DNA of 64,000 nucleotides, taken from contig NZ_CP081870.1 of assembly GCF_022170785.1 (NCBI RefSeq), forward strand, positions 2,096,001-2,160,000. The letters run 5' to 3'. The notes beneath the pieces were generated by a model. The model saw only the letters and a program-made list of their open reading frames with translations, made no database searches and was not told the origin of the DNA. This DNA is from Rossellomorea marisflavi (lineage in GTDB: Bacteria > Bacillota > Bacilli > Bacillales > Bacillaceae_B). Shown here piece by piece: positions 52,945-62,312 of the stretch. Within the stretch, counting starts at the first letter, position 1, and each line of letters opens with the position of its first letter. Made by a program: the position numbers and the translations under genes.

Positions 52945-53205
52945 ATGGCATCAAAGAGTGAGAGCTTGGAATGGAAATACAAGAAACTCGAGAGTCTGCT
53001 TGCTTCAACCCTTCAGTATTTGTCTGATGATGAAGTGGAAGAAATTGACCTCGAGTATCTGATGGAGCATACGGAGGGACTCCGAGAATGGTGGCAGGAG
53101 TACCGGGTGGAAAATAAAAAAGCATTGGAAAAGGAAATTCAGCAGCTTCTTCCTTCTCTTTCTCTTGAAGAACTAGAGGATTTAAGGGCAAAATTGAAAA
53201 AATGA
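52945..53205 (+). CDS. small acidic hypothetical protein
   Basis: An 86-residue charged, helical protein (EWKYKKLESLLASTLQYLSDDEVEEIDLEYLMEHTEGLREWWQEY) that may form a coiled coil. AAGGAGG lies about 9 nt before the ATG at 52945; another ATG at 52941 is in a different frame. No domain is recognised. Confidence 0.65.
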   Translation: MASKSESLEWKYKKLESLLASTLQYLSDDEVEEIDLEYLMEHTEGLREWWQEYRVENKKALEKEIQQLLPSLSLEELEDLRAKLKK

Positions 53206-53347
53206 AAACCTTATCAAAAGGTCTTGGAGTTTGATGAACAAAGGGTGAACAAACGTTTACAATTAGGTTACAACTGCACATTATAGTTGGAACCCTCACC
53301 CATCAATCTGTTATAATCAGGGTAGTTAGAGAAAGGGGCAGGGGGCC

Positions 53348-53668
53348 ATGGAGCTGCAAAATTTAAGCACAGAAGAGATTGAACTCTGTTACCGCGCCGA
53401 TCCATTCGAGATGACCCGGTCAATCTTGAAAGAGGACCTCAGGGGTCTTGAAATCATCTCGCTCAAAGGGATTGAAAAGCGAAACCTGCTTCCGAAAGAA
53501 GTCGTCAATGTACTGTTGATTTATTTCTATCAGGAATTTGCTGGCCAGGTATATAATCGCACCGATTTGATCAAACTTTACAATTCCTGGGCATCAAATA
53601 ATGTCAATACATTCAATGAAGCCGTCCAGATGGCAAAGGAAGATATCCGACAGCACCTTGGCCGCTGA
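53348..53668 (+). CDS. stand-alone DnaD/DnaB-type C-terminal domain protein
   Basis: A 106-residue protein. LLPKEVVNVLLIYFYQEFAGQVYNRTDLIKLYNSWASNNVNTFNEAVQMAKED follows the helical DDBH2 domain seen at the C-terminus of DnaD and DnaB, the primosome proteins of Firmicutes. The YxxxIxxxW-like element is present as LIKLYNSW. There is no N-terminal winged helix. It may be a primosome accessory or relic; function unknown. GGGGG precedes the ATG. Confidence 0.5.
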   Translation: MELQNLSTEEIELCYRADPFEMTRSILKEDLRGLEIISLKGIEKRNLLPKEVVNVLLIYFYQEFAGQVYNRTDLIKLYNSWASNNVNTFNEAVQMAKEDIRQHLGR

Positions 53669-53689
53669 TTGTTCATAAATTTGAAAAGT

Positions 53690-53905
53690 GTCTGGTACAA
53701 GAGTGTTATAGTCATAGTAAAACCCGAACTATCCTGCCCGAGATAGTTCGGGTTTTTGATTTGTTTCATGGCCATTACTTTTTACTTGTTCCTAGCGGGT
53801 GATTGGAGTGCAAGACGAAGACTCCCGCGGAAAGCGCAGTCTTGCACGGAAATCATGAGCGGTATAAAGAAGCCATACTGATCGTCAGGACCTTTTTTGT
53901 TTTTC
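53690..53905. repeat. dispersed intergenic repeat, copy 2, with terminator hairpin
   Basis: It has the same block order as 12290-12540. The hairpin AAAACCCGAACTATC / GATAGTTCGGGTTTTT (53719-53757) is more perfect here. It is followed by GATTTGTTTCATGGCCATT and CTCCCGCGGAAAGCGCAGTC. It sits between the DDBH2 gene and the next gene; 53905-54082 holds nothing further that I recognise. Confidence 0.75.
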
Positions 53906-54082
53906 CCAATCTCTTTTTGTTCCAAAGATTTTTATCTTTTGATTACTTTTAGTAGAGCATGCCGCCGCTTTTGTATAAGGAAGAGGAAATGTATAAATAG
54001 TGTCCTGTTTTATTATCAGATTATATTGAATAATGAATCAGTCGTTGGTATACTGTGAAAATCATATCGAAGGAGGAATAGA

Positions 54083-54439
54083 TTGTTGATCAACTACCAT
54101 AATCGTATATTTACAGCTGTTGAAAACTCAGAAAACGGGGAGGTATCGACACGCACCATTTTCAAATACCGGCAGGAAGGAGATCTTCTGACAGGTTCCT
54201 ATGAAGGAGGGGATATACAAAAAGGCTTCCTTATCGGATTGGTGGGCGATGATGGATGTCTTGACTTCCGGTACAATCATGTGAATGTGAATGGAGCCAT
54301 CCGGGGAGGGATTTGCCGTTCTACTCCTGCTGTTTTGGAGGATGGCCGAATCGAGCTGAAGGAAGAGTGGGAATGGCTGGATGAGGCAAGATCGAAGGGG
54401 CATTCTGTGATCAGGGAAATCAAGGTGACCGACCGTTGA
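54083..54439 (+). CDS. conserved hypothetical protein
   Basis: A 118-residue beta-rich protein starting at TTG (54083), 6 nt after [62 protein letters not shown] looks like a small barrel. Relatives in Bacillus are sometimes labelled N-acetylglutamate synthase, which the sequence itself does not support. The Nudix gene overlaps its stop by 4 bp (TTGA). Confidence 0.7.
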   Translation: MLINYHNRIFTAVENSENGEVSTRTIFKYRQEGDLLTGSYEGGDIQKGFLIGLVGDDGCLDFRYNHVNVNGAIRGGICRSTPAVLEDGRIELKEEWEWLDEARSKGHSVIREIKVTDR

Positions 54440-54906
54440 CCATTGTACATACAACGTTTTGGACGCTATGCTTGATCAAGGACGGAGATCGGGTACTGCT
54501 GATCGACCGGCAGCATGATGATTTTAAAGGCTTCATTCCACCGGGTGGCAAAGTAGAGTTTCCTGAATCCTTTTCCGAAGCCGCCATCCGCGAGGTGAAG
54601 GAAGAGACCGGTCTTGAAGTGAAGAACCTGCAATACAAAGGGATTTATGAGTATGTCAACCCTGAGAGAATGGAGAGGTTTATCATCTTTAATTATCTTG
54701 CGACTAAGTTTACCGGAGAACTCCTGAAAAAACCGGCGGAGGGCATCCCCACGTGGATTGCCCTTTCTGACGTTCCAGGACTACCTATGCAGGCTTCCAT
54801 CAGGAGACGATTTCCTTACCTGTTGAGAGAAGGTACATTCGAGATACATGTGAAATGGGATGAATCCAGAGGTTGCGAGGGTGATGTCAGTATAACTGTC
54901 ACATGA
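54436..54906 (+). CDS. Nudix hydrolase (MutT/8-oxo-dGTPase type)
   Basis: A 156-residue hydrolase of nucleoside-diphosphate derivatives. The Nudix box is intact: [24 protein letters not shown] (about 35-58), with the REVKEE metal-binding Glu residues. The start is TTG inside the previous stop, so it is translationally coupled. Substrate could be 8-oxo-dGTP or another nucleotide. Confidence 0.85.
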   Translation: MTIVHTTFWTLCLIKDGDRVLLIDRQHDDFKGFIPPGGKVEFPESFSEAAIREVKEETGLEVKNLQYKGIYEYVNPERMERFIIFNYLATKFTGELLKKPAEGIPTWIALSDVPGLPMQASIRRRFPYLLREGTFEIHVKWDESRGCEGDVSITVT

Positions 54907-54930
54907 AGGAGTCAAGGTCGAGCAAGCACG

Positions 54931-55809
54931 TTAATAATGGAAGCGGGACAGGAATTGAAGGAATTGCTGCTGAGTTTCATGTGGATATTTCCAAAGGGAG
55001 TATGCATTTGCTTCCGGTAGTTCAAACGAACGGACTGGAATTTCCATCAGTCTCCCTTCAAGAAGTTCCCTTCTGACTGTAGAAGACGGCAAAAACGATA
55101 CGCCAAGCCCCTCGGTAATGAAACGTTTGGTGATGTGAATCTGAGACACCTTCATCATCTTGGAGTTGGGGTAAAAATGTTTCAGGATCTCGCACAGTTC
55201 CTCCCAATAGCCTGGATGATTATGGGTGAGGATCCTCGCATGGTGGAGAACTTCTTCTTCATCGAGGGGAAGGGCGGATTCAAAATCTCTCCCATCATGC
55301 GGTGCTACAAGCATGACCCGATCCGAGTAGAGTTTTTCGCTTCCAACCTCTTTATGAAGGGAGGGAAGACAGGACAGCCCGATATCAACTTCTTCATTCA
55401 TGACGGCGCGTTCAATATCATTGGACTCGATGATTTTCACGTCCACTTCAACGTACGGATATTCGTTCATGAACCGTTTCAATACGGCAGGCAGGATGGT
55501 ATCGGCTATCAAAGGAGAGATGGCAATCTTCAATGCAGCGGTATACCCTTGCATGAAGGATCGCATCTTCTTCAATCCATCTTCATGAACCCTCACCATC
55601 TCTTTGGCTTCCCCCACAAAGTATCGACCTGCTTCGGTCAATGCCACCTTCTTGTTGCTCCGTTCAAAAAGGGCCACACCCAGCTCTTTTTCCAGCTGTT
55701 TGATATGGACCGATACAGATGGCTGAGAGATATACAATTGTTCAGATGCCTTTCTGAAATTGCGTGTCTGGGAAGCAACGATAAACGTCCGTAACCAACT
55801 CAACTCCAA
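54931..55809 (-). CDS. citR: LysR-type regulator CitR
   Basis: A 292-residue LysR regulator. The N-terminal helix-turn-helix is FRKASEQLYISQPSVSVHIKQLEKELGVALFER. The effector domain starts near ALKIAISPLIADTILP. The size and divergent placement next to a citA-type synthase gene match the B. subtilis citR-citA pair, where CitR represses citA. The start is TTG with GGGAGGG upstream. Confidence 0.88.
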   Translation of the reverse strand: MELSWLRTFIVASQTRNFRKASEQLYISQPSVSVHIKQLEKELGVALFERSNKKVALTEAGRYFVGEAKEMVRVHEDGLKKMRSFMQGYTAALKIAISPLIADTILPAVLKRFMNEYPYVEVDVKIIESNDIERAVMNEEVDIGLSCLPSLHKEVGSEKLYSDRVMLVAPHDGRDFESALPLDEEEVLHHARILTHNHPGYWEELCEILKHFYPNSKMMKVSQIHITKRFITEGLGVSFLPSSTVRRELLEGRLMEIPVRSFELPEANAYSLWKYPHETQQQFLQFLSRFHY

Positions 55810-55873
55810 CAGAATCCCTCCCTGATTAAAAAAAGTAATTAACTCATTTAAATATATATAATGTTCTTAATTG

Positions 55874-55898
55874 ATACTCTACTATAAACTGAGAGTAA
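55874..55898. promoter_or_regulatory. putative CitR operator between citR and citA
   Basis: TACTCT, 11 nt, AGAGTA forms a symmetrical LysR-type site overlapping the AT-rich probable -10 region of citA. Confidence 0.45.
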
Positions 55899-55920
55899 TA
55901 ACCAGTTAGGAGTGAAGAGC

Positions 55921-57006
55921 ATGTATCAACCGGGTTTGAAAGGAATCGTCGCAGCTCAGACAGCCATCAGTCATATTGATGGAGAAAAAGGTCTTCTTAT
56001 CTATAGGGGACATGATGTACGGACTCTTACGGGAAGATGTTCATTTGAAGAAGCTGCTTATCTTCTTTGGTATGGGAGGATGCCTTCTACAGAAGAATCC
56101 AACCATCTGGGTGAGGAGTTAAGAACAAAACGGACGCTATCTGAACCTATGCTTGATGTTCTTACACATCTTCCTGAAAACATGGATCCTATGAGCGTGC
56201 TAAGAACCGTGCTGTCAGCAGAAGGAGGTTCAGAATATGGATGGAAGCCAACCTTGGATCAAGCAGTACGGATTACGGCGCTGATTCCGACCATCATCGC
56301 CTACAGGGAACGGCATCTAAAAGGGGCAGCTTTCATAAAGCCTCACGATGAATTGGGACATGTTTCAAACTATCTTTATATGCTTACCGGCATGGAACCC
56401 GAACGTGCTGTTTCCCAGGCACTTGAAACCTATATGATCCTGACGATGGAGCACGGGATGAATGCTTCGACGTTTTCTGCAAGAGTGACAGCATCTACCG
56501 AATCCGATTTGATTTCGTCTGTCATTTCAGCAATCGGTACGATGAAAGGCCCCCTTCATGGAGGGGCACCAACTGGGGTTATCGCTCTTCTTGAGGAGAT
56601 AGGGACTGAAGAAAACGCGGAGAGTGTGATCCGGAACAAGATTTCCCAAGGGGGAAAATTGATGGGGTTCGGTCACAGGATTTATAAGACGCGTGACCCC
56701 CGTGCAACCGCCCTGAAAGAAAAACTACTCGAATTCCACGGTGAAAATGAAGAACTAGATCTAGCTATCTCAATTGAAGACATCGCGGTGAAGCTTCTTG
56801 AAGAATTGAAACCGGGCAGGGGGCTTTATACGAATGTGGAGTATTACGCCGCATCGATCATGAGAGCCATCCATCTCCCCGATCATCTCTTCACTCCGAC
56901 GTTTACAGCGGCAAGGGCGGTTGGATGGACGGCCCATGTACTCGAACAATCCGAAAATAATACGATATTCCGGCCGCAGTCTGATTACATCGGAAGCCTA
57001 GTATAG
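55921..57006 (+). CDS. citA: citrate synthase CitA (minor form)
   Basis: A 361-residue citrate synthase condensing oxaloacetate and acetyl-CoA. Catalytic blocks are GPLHGGAPTGV, GFGHRIYKTRDPRA and TPTFTAARAVGW. The ATG at 55921 is 8 nt after AGGAG; the GTG at 55912 is less likely. The gene is divergent from citR, which sets it apart from the main citZ-icd-mdh unit. It is followed by its own terminator. Confidence 0.9.
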   Translation: MYQPGLKGIVAAQTAISHIDGEKGLLIYRGHDVRTLTGRCSFEEAAYLLWYGRMPSTEESNHLGEELRTKRTLSEPMLDVLTHLPENMDPMSVLRTVLSAEGGSEYGWKPTLDQAVRITALIPTIIAYRERHLKGAAFIKPHDELGHVSNYLYMLTGMEPERAVSQALETYMILTMEHGMNASTFSARVTASTESDLISSVISAIGTMKGPLHGGAPTGVIALLEEIGTEENAESVIRNKISQGGKLMGFGHRIYKTRDPRATALKEKLLEFHGENEELDLAISIEDIAVKLLEELKPGRGLYTNVEYYAASIMRAIHLPDHLFTPTFTAARAVGWTAHVLEQSENNTIFRPQSDYIGSLV

Positions 57007-57034
57007 AACCTAATACTGCCATGGATTAAAGATA

Positions 57035-57063
57035 GGGTCCTCCATTAGGAGGGCTTCTTTTTT
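57035..57063 (+). terminator. terminator of citA
   Basis: GTCCTCC / GGAGGGC stem (one G-T pair), ATTA loop, then a CTTC and T-rich tail. Confidence 0.65.
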
Positions 57064-57237
57064 ATTGGAAGAGACTCATAGGGAATATGGAAGGAACGGA
57101 CATCTGCCGGAAATGGATGAAAACAGGATCAAACACACATTTTGTCAAAAAAAGATGAAATTAGACATGATTTTTAGGATATTTATGGTAAGTTATAAGA
57201 GAGCGCTATACGAATATAAAGAATGGTGGTGAGTACC

Positions 57238-57711
57238 TTGAATGTGGTACCTGTTATGGAGCTGAAAGTCAAGGAACGTGTGGGCTTTTTCCTTAGACAC
57301 TGGGGAGGCACAGAGATGGTCATCTCAACAGGCATCCATGATTGTGTCAATCTGGATGGATTTGCTTGTTTAGAAGACAGCGAGATCCTAGGACTCATCA
57401 CCTTCGTGATGGGAAATCAAAAGTGTGAAATCATTTCATTGGACAGCCTGCGAGAAGGAGTCGGCATCGGTTCGTCCCTTCTTGGAAAGGTAGAAGAGGA
57501 AGCCAGCATCAATGGGTGCCTCTCCCTATCAGTTATTACGACAAATGATAATCTCCATGCACTCGGGTTTTACCAGCGAAGGGGGTTCCAATTAGTAGAG
57601 CTTAAATGCAACGCCGTTGAAACAGCGAGAATTCATAAACCTTCCATTCCATATATAGCGGAAAACGGAATTCCCATAAGGGATGAAATTCTATTAAGCA
57701 AGCACCTTTGA
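57238..57711 (+). CDS. GNAT-family acetyltransferase
   Basis: A 157-residue N-acetyltransferase. The acetyl-CoA loop is REGVGIGSSLL. NDNLHALGFYQRRGFQLVEL is the C-terminal GNAT strand-helix pattern. I favour the TTG at 57238, behind GGTGG; an in-frame ATG at 57223 has no clear site. The substrate is unknown. It precedes the sensor kinase by 37 bp and may be co-transcribed with it. Confidence 0.8.
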   Translation: MNVVPVMELKVKERVGFFLRHWGGTEMVISTGIHDCVNLDGFACLEDSEILGLITFVMGNQKCEIISLDSLREGVGIGSSLLGKVEEEASINGCLSLSVITTNDNLHALGFYQRRGFQLVELKCNAVETARIHKPSIPYIAENGIPIRDEILLSKHL

Positions 57712-57748
57712 AACCATCCAATGACCCCATTAGTGGAGGAGGATAAGC

Positions 57749-59530
57749 ATGGAGTATATGTTATTAGTCGCTATTGCATTCATACCATTCCTCATTTCGA
57801 TTTCATTGACCATCTACTCCAGAACGACCGTCTCCATCGCCCTAGCCTGCTTCCTGGTGCTGCTCGGTGCTTGGCAGCTTGAAATTGCAGCCCTCTATGC
57901 AGATGGGCTCCTACCAGAATCAGTGATTGATCGATTGTTCAGATTTTTCAGGATCGGTCCGATACTGATCATGCCGATCATCTATTATTTCATTTATTAT
58001 CTGGTAAGTGAGCATGAAGAGTTGAGACGCTACAGGAAATGGATCAATCGAACCAGCCTGAGTATCATGATCGGATACAGTATCCTGGTCTACATCATCA
58101 ACTTCACGGACTATGGTGTCACTTCCTATATGGTTGCCCCGGGGAGGGTATATTCCCCTACCCACTGGCTTCCGGTCTATGGATCACTGAACTGGACGTT
58201 CCTCCTTAATATTTTTCTTGTATTCGTTCACACATTCCTGCTACTCAGGGTCACCATCTTGATGAAGGATCCGGTCTATAAACTCTTTTATGTAAAACTG
58301 ATCATCGGGGCACTCTTTGTATTCTTGAATGGAGTAACAAGTGGATTTGGGTTATTCCCCTTATTCTTTTCAAGTTTCAATTCGATTTTGGTTGCCATCC
58401 TCTTATTCGTCGGATTCTTTCAGATGCAGACAGCTCGTGTAAAACAGGCAAACGCACGTTTGGCGAAACAGAGTGAACTCTTGGAAGCCATTATGAATCT
58501 GAACCCGAACTATTTGATCGTCATGAACCAATCGAATCAGATCATCAAGGTCAATCAATCTGCTGAAAAGCTTTGGGATGTGAGCAAGGATGAACTCATC
58601 GGAAAAGATTTCAGCGTAGTCGTAGAGCCTCCATACTCAATCAACCCATTGCGTAAAGACGTGCAGAGATTCGTGAATAAAATGGGAAGACCGTACTATA
58701 TCCAGTGGGGATTTCAAAAATTAGATCAAGCGGAGAAGGAATATCACACCTTGTTTTATGGAATCGACTTTTCGAAGCAAAAAGAGAATGAGCGGTTGTT
58801 GCTGGCCTCTGAAAAATCAAAAGTCATCGGGGAACTTGCAGCAAGCATCGCCCATGAAATCCGGAATCCATTGACTACCGTCAGGGGATTTATACAATTA
58901 TCAAAGGAAGTCCAGAAAGAAAAAGGATATGAAGATATCGTCCTTGAAGAAATCGATCGTATCAATGAGGTCTTGAAGGAATTATTGCTTCTAGCCAAAC
59001 CCGAAGCGCAGGTGGAACAAAACGGGGATAGTACCACCTCCATATCCGTTGTTCATGAGGTCAACACCATCAAGCTTCTGTTCGAGGCCATTGCATTGGA
59101 ACAAAATAAAAGCATCAGCATTTATCATACACTTGAACAGGGACACCTTGCCCGATTCGAGAAATCCCATTTCAAACAGGTGATCATCAATATATTGAAG
59201 AATAGTTTTGAAGCACTCCCGAAAATGGGGAAAATCAAGATCAAGATTGATGAGAAAAACAGAAAAACGAGGATTCGCATTTTGGATAACGGACGGGGTA
59301 TTGCGAGAGAACGCCTATCCCGAATCGGTGAGCCTTACTATACCAATAAAGAAAAGGGCACAGGGATCGGTTTGACGATCTGCTTTAAATTGATTGCGGA
59401 TTATGGTGGACAAATGAAGGTGAAAAGCAAGATCGGATGGGGGACGGTCGTCACCATCACCCTTGAACCGATTGAAAAGGAAAGACTCATATTTAATGAA
59501 GAATTAGACGGAAGGAGCACGGTGGTGTGA
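57749..59530 (+). CDS. sensor histidine kinase, sporulation-kinase type
   Basis: A 593-residue membrane kinase. About seven helices fill the first 230 residues. A PAS domain follows (about 240-345; LEAIMNLNPNYLIVMNQSNQIIKVN). HisKA contains SIAHEIRNPLTTVRGFIQL with the phosphoacceptor H369, as in KinA/KinB/KinE. The HATPase shows NILKNSFEA, DNGRGIARERLSRIGEPYYTNKEKGTGIGL. There is no adjacent response regulator, which fits a kinase feeding Spo0F in the phosphorelay (inference). GAGGAGG precedes the ATG. The methyltransferase gene overlaps its stop by 4 bp. Confidence 0.85.
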   Translation: MEYMLLVAIAFIPFLISISLTIYSRTTVSIALACFLVLLGAWQLEIAALYADGLLPESVIDRLFRFFRIGPILIMPIIYYFIYYLVSEHEELRRYRKWINRTSLSIMIGYSILVYIINFTDYGVTSYMVAPGRVYSPTHWLPVYGSLNWTFLLNIFLVFVHTFLLLRVTILMKDPVYKLFYVKLIIGALFVFLNGVTSGFGLFPLFFSSFNSILVAILLFVGFFQMQTARVKQANARLAKQSELLEAIMNLNPNYLIVMNQSNQIIKVNQSAEKLWDVSKDELIGKDFSVVVEPPYSINPLRKDVQRFVNKMGRPYYIQWGFQKLDQAEKEYHTLFYGIDFSKQKENERLLLASEKSKVIGELAASIAHEIRNPLTTVRGFIQLSKEVQKEKGYEDIVLEEIDRINEVLKELLLLAKPEAQVEQNGDSTTSISVVHEVNTIKLLFEAIALEQNKSISIYHTLEQGHLARFEKSHFKQVIINILKNSFEALPKMGKIKIKIDEKNRKTRIRILDNGRGIARERLSRIGEPYYTNKEKGTGIGLTICFKLIADYGGQMKVKSKIGWGTVVTITLEPIEKERLIFNEELDGRSTVV

Positions 59531-60177
59531 ACAGTTGGGAGAAGGCATATCGGGAAACGGACAACCTTTGGGGGAATAGCGTTGATTGTTCCCTAATCGA
59601 ATACAGTTCTCTCCTCAATGATGGAGACGCCGTTTTAGACCTCGGGATGGGAGAAGGAAGGAACGCGCACTATTTCGCTGCTAAAGGGCACCCCGTCACA
59701 GGTGTCGATTATTCTTCCTCTGCGATCAGCCGCTGCGAGGAGATCAGCGTTGAAGCGGGAGTGGCGATGGAAACGATCGTAGATGACATCACACAGTTTC
59801 CCGTACCCTCTTCATCGTATTCGCTGATTATCATAAGCAATGTACTGAATTTCTTCCATCCAGATGAGATCGACCAAATCATTCAAAAGGCGATCAGTGG
59901 CCTTGTTGTGGGGGGCATGATCTATATTCAAGCTTTCAATCGCAACGATCCTGCATATGCCAGAAATGTGAAGATGGCGGAAAAAGTAGATGAAGGTACC
60001 TTCTATAGAGAGAGGAATGATACGTACATTCATTTTTTCACCTTGGATTCACTCCTTGATTATTTCAAAGGTTTTGAAGTTCTTGTGGTGACTGAATCCT
60101 ACCGACTGGATCTTACACACGGAGAGCCCCATCATCATGGCATCATTGAGATGCTGGTCAGGAAGCAAGCAGGATGA
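59527..60177 (+). CDS. class I SAM-dependent methyltransferase
   Basis: A 216-residue Rossmann methyltransferase. Motif I is AVLDLGMGEGRNAHYFA (35-51), followed by the acidic VTGVDYSS of motif II and NVLNFFHPDEID. It resembles the TehB/UbiE-like group; substrate unknown. The GTG start lies inside the kinase stop (GTGA). The next gene overlaps its end by 4 bp. Confidence 0.82.
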   Translation: MNSWEKAYRETDNLWGNSVDCSLIEYSSLLNDGDAVLDLGMGEGRNAHYFAAKGHPVTGVDYSSSAISRCEEISVEAGVAMETIVDDITQFPVPSSSYSLIIISNVLNFFHPDEIDQIIQKAISGLVVGGMIYIQAFNRNDPAYARNVKMAEKVDEGTFYRERNDTYIHFFTLDSLLDYFKGFEVLVVTESYRLDLTHGEPHHHGIIEMLVRKQAG

Positions 60178-61079
60178 AAGAACAAATCCGCTCCGTGAAG
60201 GTCCGCGGTGCTGCTGTGGAAGTATGGGAAATGGGAGAAGGATCTCCGGTAATCATCTTGACTGGCATGAATTCGCCTATTTGGGAATGGCATGCTGTTG
60301 TACACGCTCTCTCTGTACAGCACCGGGTCATTCTATTTAATCGTCCTGGTCTTGGCAAAAGTGAATTAGGTGAGGGCATCCGAAGGACTGGAGCCCTGGC
60401 TGAAGAACTGGCTGAGCTGCTTCCTTTGCTTGCGGTCCATGAACCTGTAGTGCTCATCGGACATTCTTATGGAGGCTTATGTGCCCAGCATTTCGCCCGT
60501 TTGCACCCGTTCATGATCAAGGCGCTTCTTCTTGTTGATTCAACATCGGTCAACCTTCACCGACTGGACGACCTCATGCTCCCAGTGATGGACGCAGACA
60601 ATGATGCTGCATGGCTCGAAACCTGCCGCATCTATAGTGAGAAAACCTCCGAAGAACTTAAGGACCTTATTGCCCCCGGTTGTGTTCCTGGTCTGCCCAC
60701 TTTACTGAATGAAAAGCTCCAAGATTTCCAGTGGAATCCCCTCATGTATGCGGCCATGTACTCAGAGGTCACATGGTGGAAGGAAGATGCGATGATTATG
60801 AAAAATGGTCCTGGATTCCCGCAAATTCCGTTGACCGTCATTGCCCGTGATAAAGAATATGTCATCCGGCAGGAAGATGGACTCCCTGAGTGGGAGAAAA
60901 GAATATTTGAAACCCTTTGGGAAAAGCTGATGTATGAACAGTCAGAGCTGACTGACGACAGCCGGTTCATCATAGCGGAAGAATCAGGACACGCAGTTCA
61001 TCTTGATCGGCCCGATGTCGTCGTGGAAGCCTTTCATCATTTAGCGGAGAAGGTGCAGGGAAATGAAGGTGCTGGTTGA
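60174..61079 (+). CDS. alpha/beta hydrolase
   Basis: A 301-residue serine hydrolase. The oxyanion region is LTGMNSPIWEWH. The nucleophile elbow is GHSYGG (near residue 98). The acid probably lies in PLTVIARDKEYV and the catalytic His is in EESGHAVHLDRPDVV. No signal peptide is seen. Substrate unknown. It begins within the methyltransferase stop and overlaps the next small gene by 17 bp. Confidence 0.82.
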   Translation: MKEQIRSVKVRGAAVEVWEMGEGSPVIILTGMNSPIWEWHAVVHALSVQHRVILFNRPGLGKSELGEGIRRTGALAEELAELLPLLAVHEPVVLIGHSYGGLCAQHFARLHPFMIKALLLVDSTSVNLHRLDDLMLPVMDADNDAAWLETCRIYSEKTSEELKDLIAPGCVPGLPTLLNEKLQDFQWNPLMYAAMYSEVTWWKEDAMIMKNGPGFPQIPLTVIARDKEYVIRQEDGLPEWEKRIFETLWEKLMYEQSELTDDSRFIIAEESGHAVHLDRPDVVVEAFHHLAEKVQGNEGAG

Positions 61080-61281
61080 TCTCGTTTTGTCCATTGATGG
61101 GACACATATGAGAAAAGGCGGGGAATTTGAGGTGAGGAAGCGACCGGATGTCCCGTTACTGGTTTGCCGATGGATCAATCAGATCAAGATGGATACCGGA
61201 TACAGAGAAACGGAAATTGTCAGCGTATATCTGGACGGAGATGAAGATGTAACGGAACAAGTCAGGCTGACTTGCCGATAA
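61063..61281 (+). CDS. small hypothetical protein
   Basis: A 72-residue protein (GGEFEVRKRPDVPLLVCRWINQIKMDTGYRETEIVSVYLDGDEDVTEQV). GTGCAGGG precedes the ATG inside the end of the hydrolase gene. No domain is recognised. Its position in a tightly packed run supports it as a real gene. A GCGGTT/AACCGC hairpin follows at about 61285-61304. Confidence 0.6.
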   Translation: MKVLVDLVLSIDGTHMRKGGEFEVRKRPDVPLLVCRWINQIKMDTGYRETEIVSVYLDGDEDVTEQVRLTCR

Positions 61282-61360
61282 ATGAGCGGTTATGGAAGAT
61301 GAACCGCTTCAAGGGGCTGAGCTTTACATTGACAATACAGAACCATGGGAGGTCGATACA

Positions 61361-62059
61361 ATGATCAAAGCGGTTTGTTTTGACCTTGATAATACTCTCC
61401 TGGACAGGGATAAGTCGCTTCATAGCTTCCTGGAGGATCAATACGCACGGTTGAATATGTTTGATCATGTGGAAAAGGACCCCTTCATGGTTCGCTTCAT
61501 CGAGTTGGATGATCGGGGTTATGTATGGAAGGATATCGTTTATGAAACCCTGATTCGGGAATTCGACATGAGGGGGTGTACCATAGAAGAGCTTCTGTCT
61601 GATTATCTAACCCATTTTCACCATCACTGCATCCCCTTGGGCCCAGTGGAAGAGGTGTTGAAGGAATTGCGTGCACGCGGGATGCTGATCGGGATAATCT
61701 CAAATGGATTCCATCAGTTTCAATCTGACAACCTGAAGGCTTTATCCATCCATCTATATGCACATACAATCCTCATTTCAGAATCGGAAGGGATGCGCAA
61801 ACCCGATAAGAGAATCTTTCAATCGATTGCAGGCAAAATGGGCGTGCAGGTTGATGAATGCGCATTTGTCGGCGACCACCCCATCAATGATGTAAAGGGC
61901 GCCAAGGATGCAGGTATGACCTCGATATGGCTCCGGGGTGATGGGTACAGCGTACCGGATCATGCAGATGCCATCATCGATCAGCTTCCTGAGCTCATAG
62001 GTTTTTTGAGGAATCTGGACGTTGAAAGGTCGACCCTGACTAGGCATGATTCCTTTTAA
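61361..62059 (+). CDS. HAD-superfamily phosphatase
   Basis: A 232-residue hydrolase. Motif I is FDLDNTLLD (nucleophile D8, D10), motif II ISNG, motif III Lys in GMRKPDKRIF, and motif IV VGDHPINDVKGAKDAG. The cap domain lies between motifs I and II. The ATG at 61361 is 8 nt after GGGAGG; a longer frame from 61292 is less likely. It acts on a small phosphorylated metabolite that cannot be named. Confidence 0.85.
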   Translation: MIKAVCFDLDNTLLDRDKSLHSFLEDQYARLNMFDHVEKDPFMVRFIELDDRGYVWKDIVYETLIREFDMRGCTIEELLSDYLTHFHHHCIPLGPVEEVLKELRARGMLIGIISNGFHQFQSDNLKALSIHLYAHTILISESEGMRKPDKRIFQSIAGKMGVQVDECAFVGDHPINDVKGAKDAGMTSIWLRGDGYSVPDHADAIIDQLPELIGFLRNLDVERSTLTRHDSF

Positions 62060-62076
62060 TCTATATAAATGAAATC

Positions 62077-62105
62077 TTGCCTTGTGATTTATATTATGCT
62101 ATTAT
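62077..62105 (+). promoter_or_regulatory. sigma-A promoter of the hisS leader
   Basis: TTGCCT (62077-62082), exactly 17 bp, then TATTAT (62100-62105). Transcription would start near 62112, 17 nt before the leader ATG. Confidence 0.65.
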
Positions 62106-62128
62106 TGTGAAAATTCGAGGTGTTTCTT

Positions 62129-62173
62129 ATGACTTTATTCACTCAGACACAATTCCATCATCATATCAAGTAG
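62129..62173 (+). CDS. 14-residue His-rich leader peptide of hisS
   Basis: The frame MTLFTQTQFHHHIK ends at TAG (62171-62173). AGGTG stands 6 nt upstream of the ATG. Three consecutive His codons (62156-62164) lie near its end, and its stop codon begins the 5' arm of a hairpin. A terminator follows before hisS. This is the layout of a classical ribosome-mediated attenuator, in which shortage of charged tRNA-His stalls translation at the His codons. Expression of the peptide is not shown, only inferred. Confidence 0.75.
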   Translation: MTLFTQTQFHHHIK

Positions 62174-62266
62174 CCTTGCCGGTTGTTTTTTTAAAAAACC
62201 AGGAAGGCTATTACCCATTGAACCGCATCTGACTTAAGTTTCTGCTTAGATCAGCTGCGGTTTTTT
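62171..62266 (+). promoter_or_regulatory. attenuator structures of hisS
   Basis: Hairpin A: TAGCCTT (62171-62177) pairs with AAGGCTA (62204-62210), with further pairing inside. Terminator: AACCGCA (62221-62227) pairs with TGCGGTT, extended by CTGA/TCAG, followed by six T (to 62266). Alternative: TGCCGGTT (62177-62184) can pair with AACCGCA with one bulged C, which excludes both other structures and would act as antiterminator. No T-box GGTGGTACCGCG element is present. Confidence 0.7.
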
Positions 62267-62312
62267 GTGTTCTGGATAAGAGGTACTAAAATGAAAGAAG
62301 GAGGAAGACAAA

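Noticed and set aside
62129-62173. His-rich frame as part of a T-box leader
   Set aside because: No T-box consensus or stem I features are present in this leader, unlike those before ileS and the LysRS gene.
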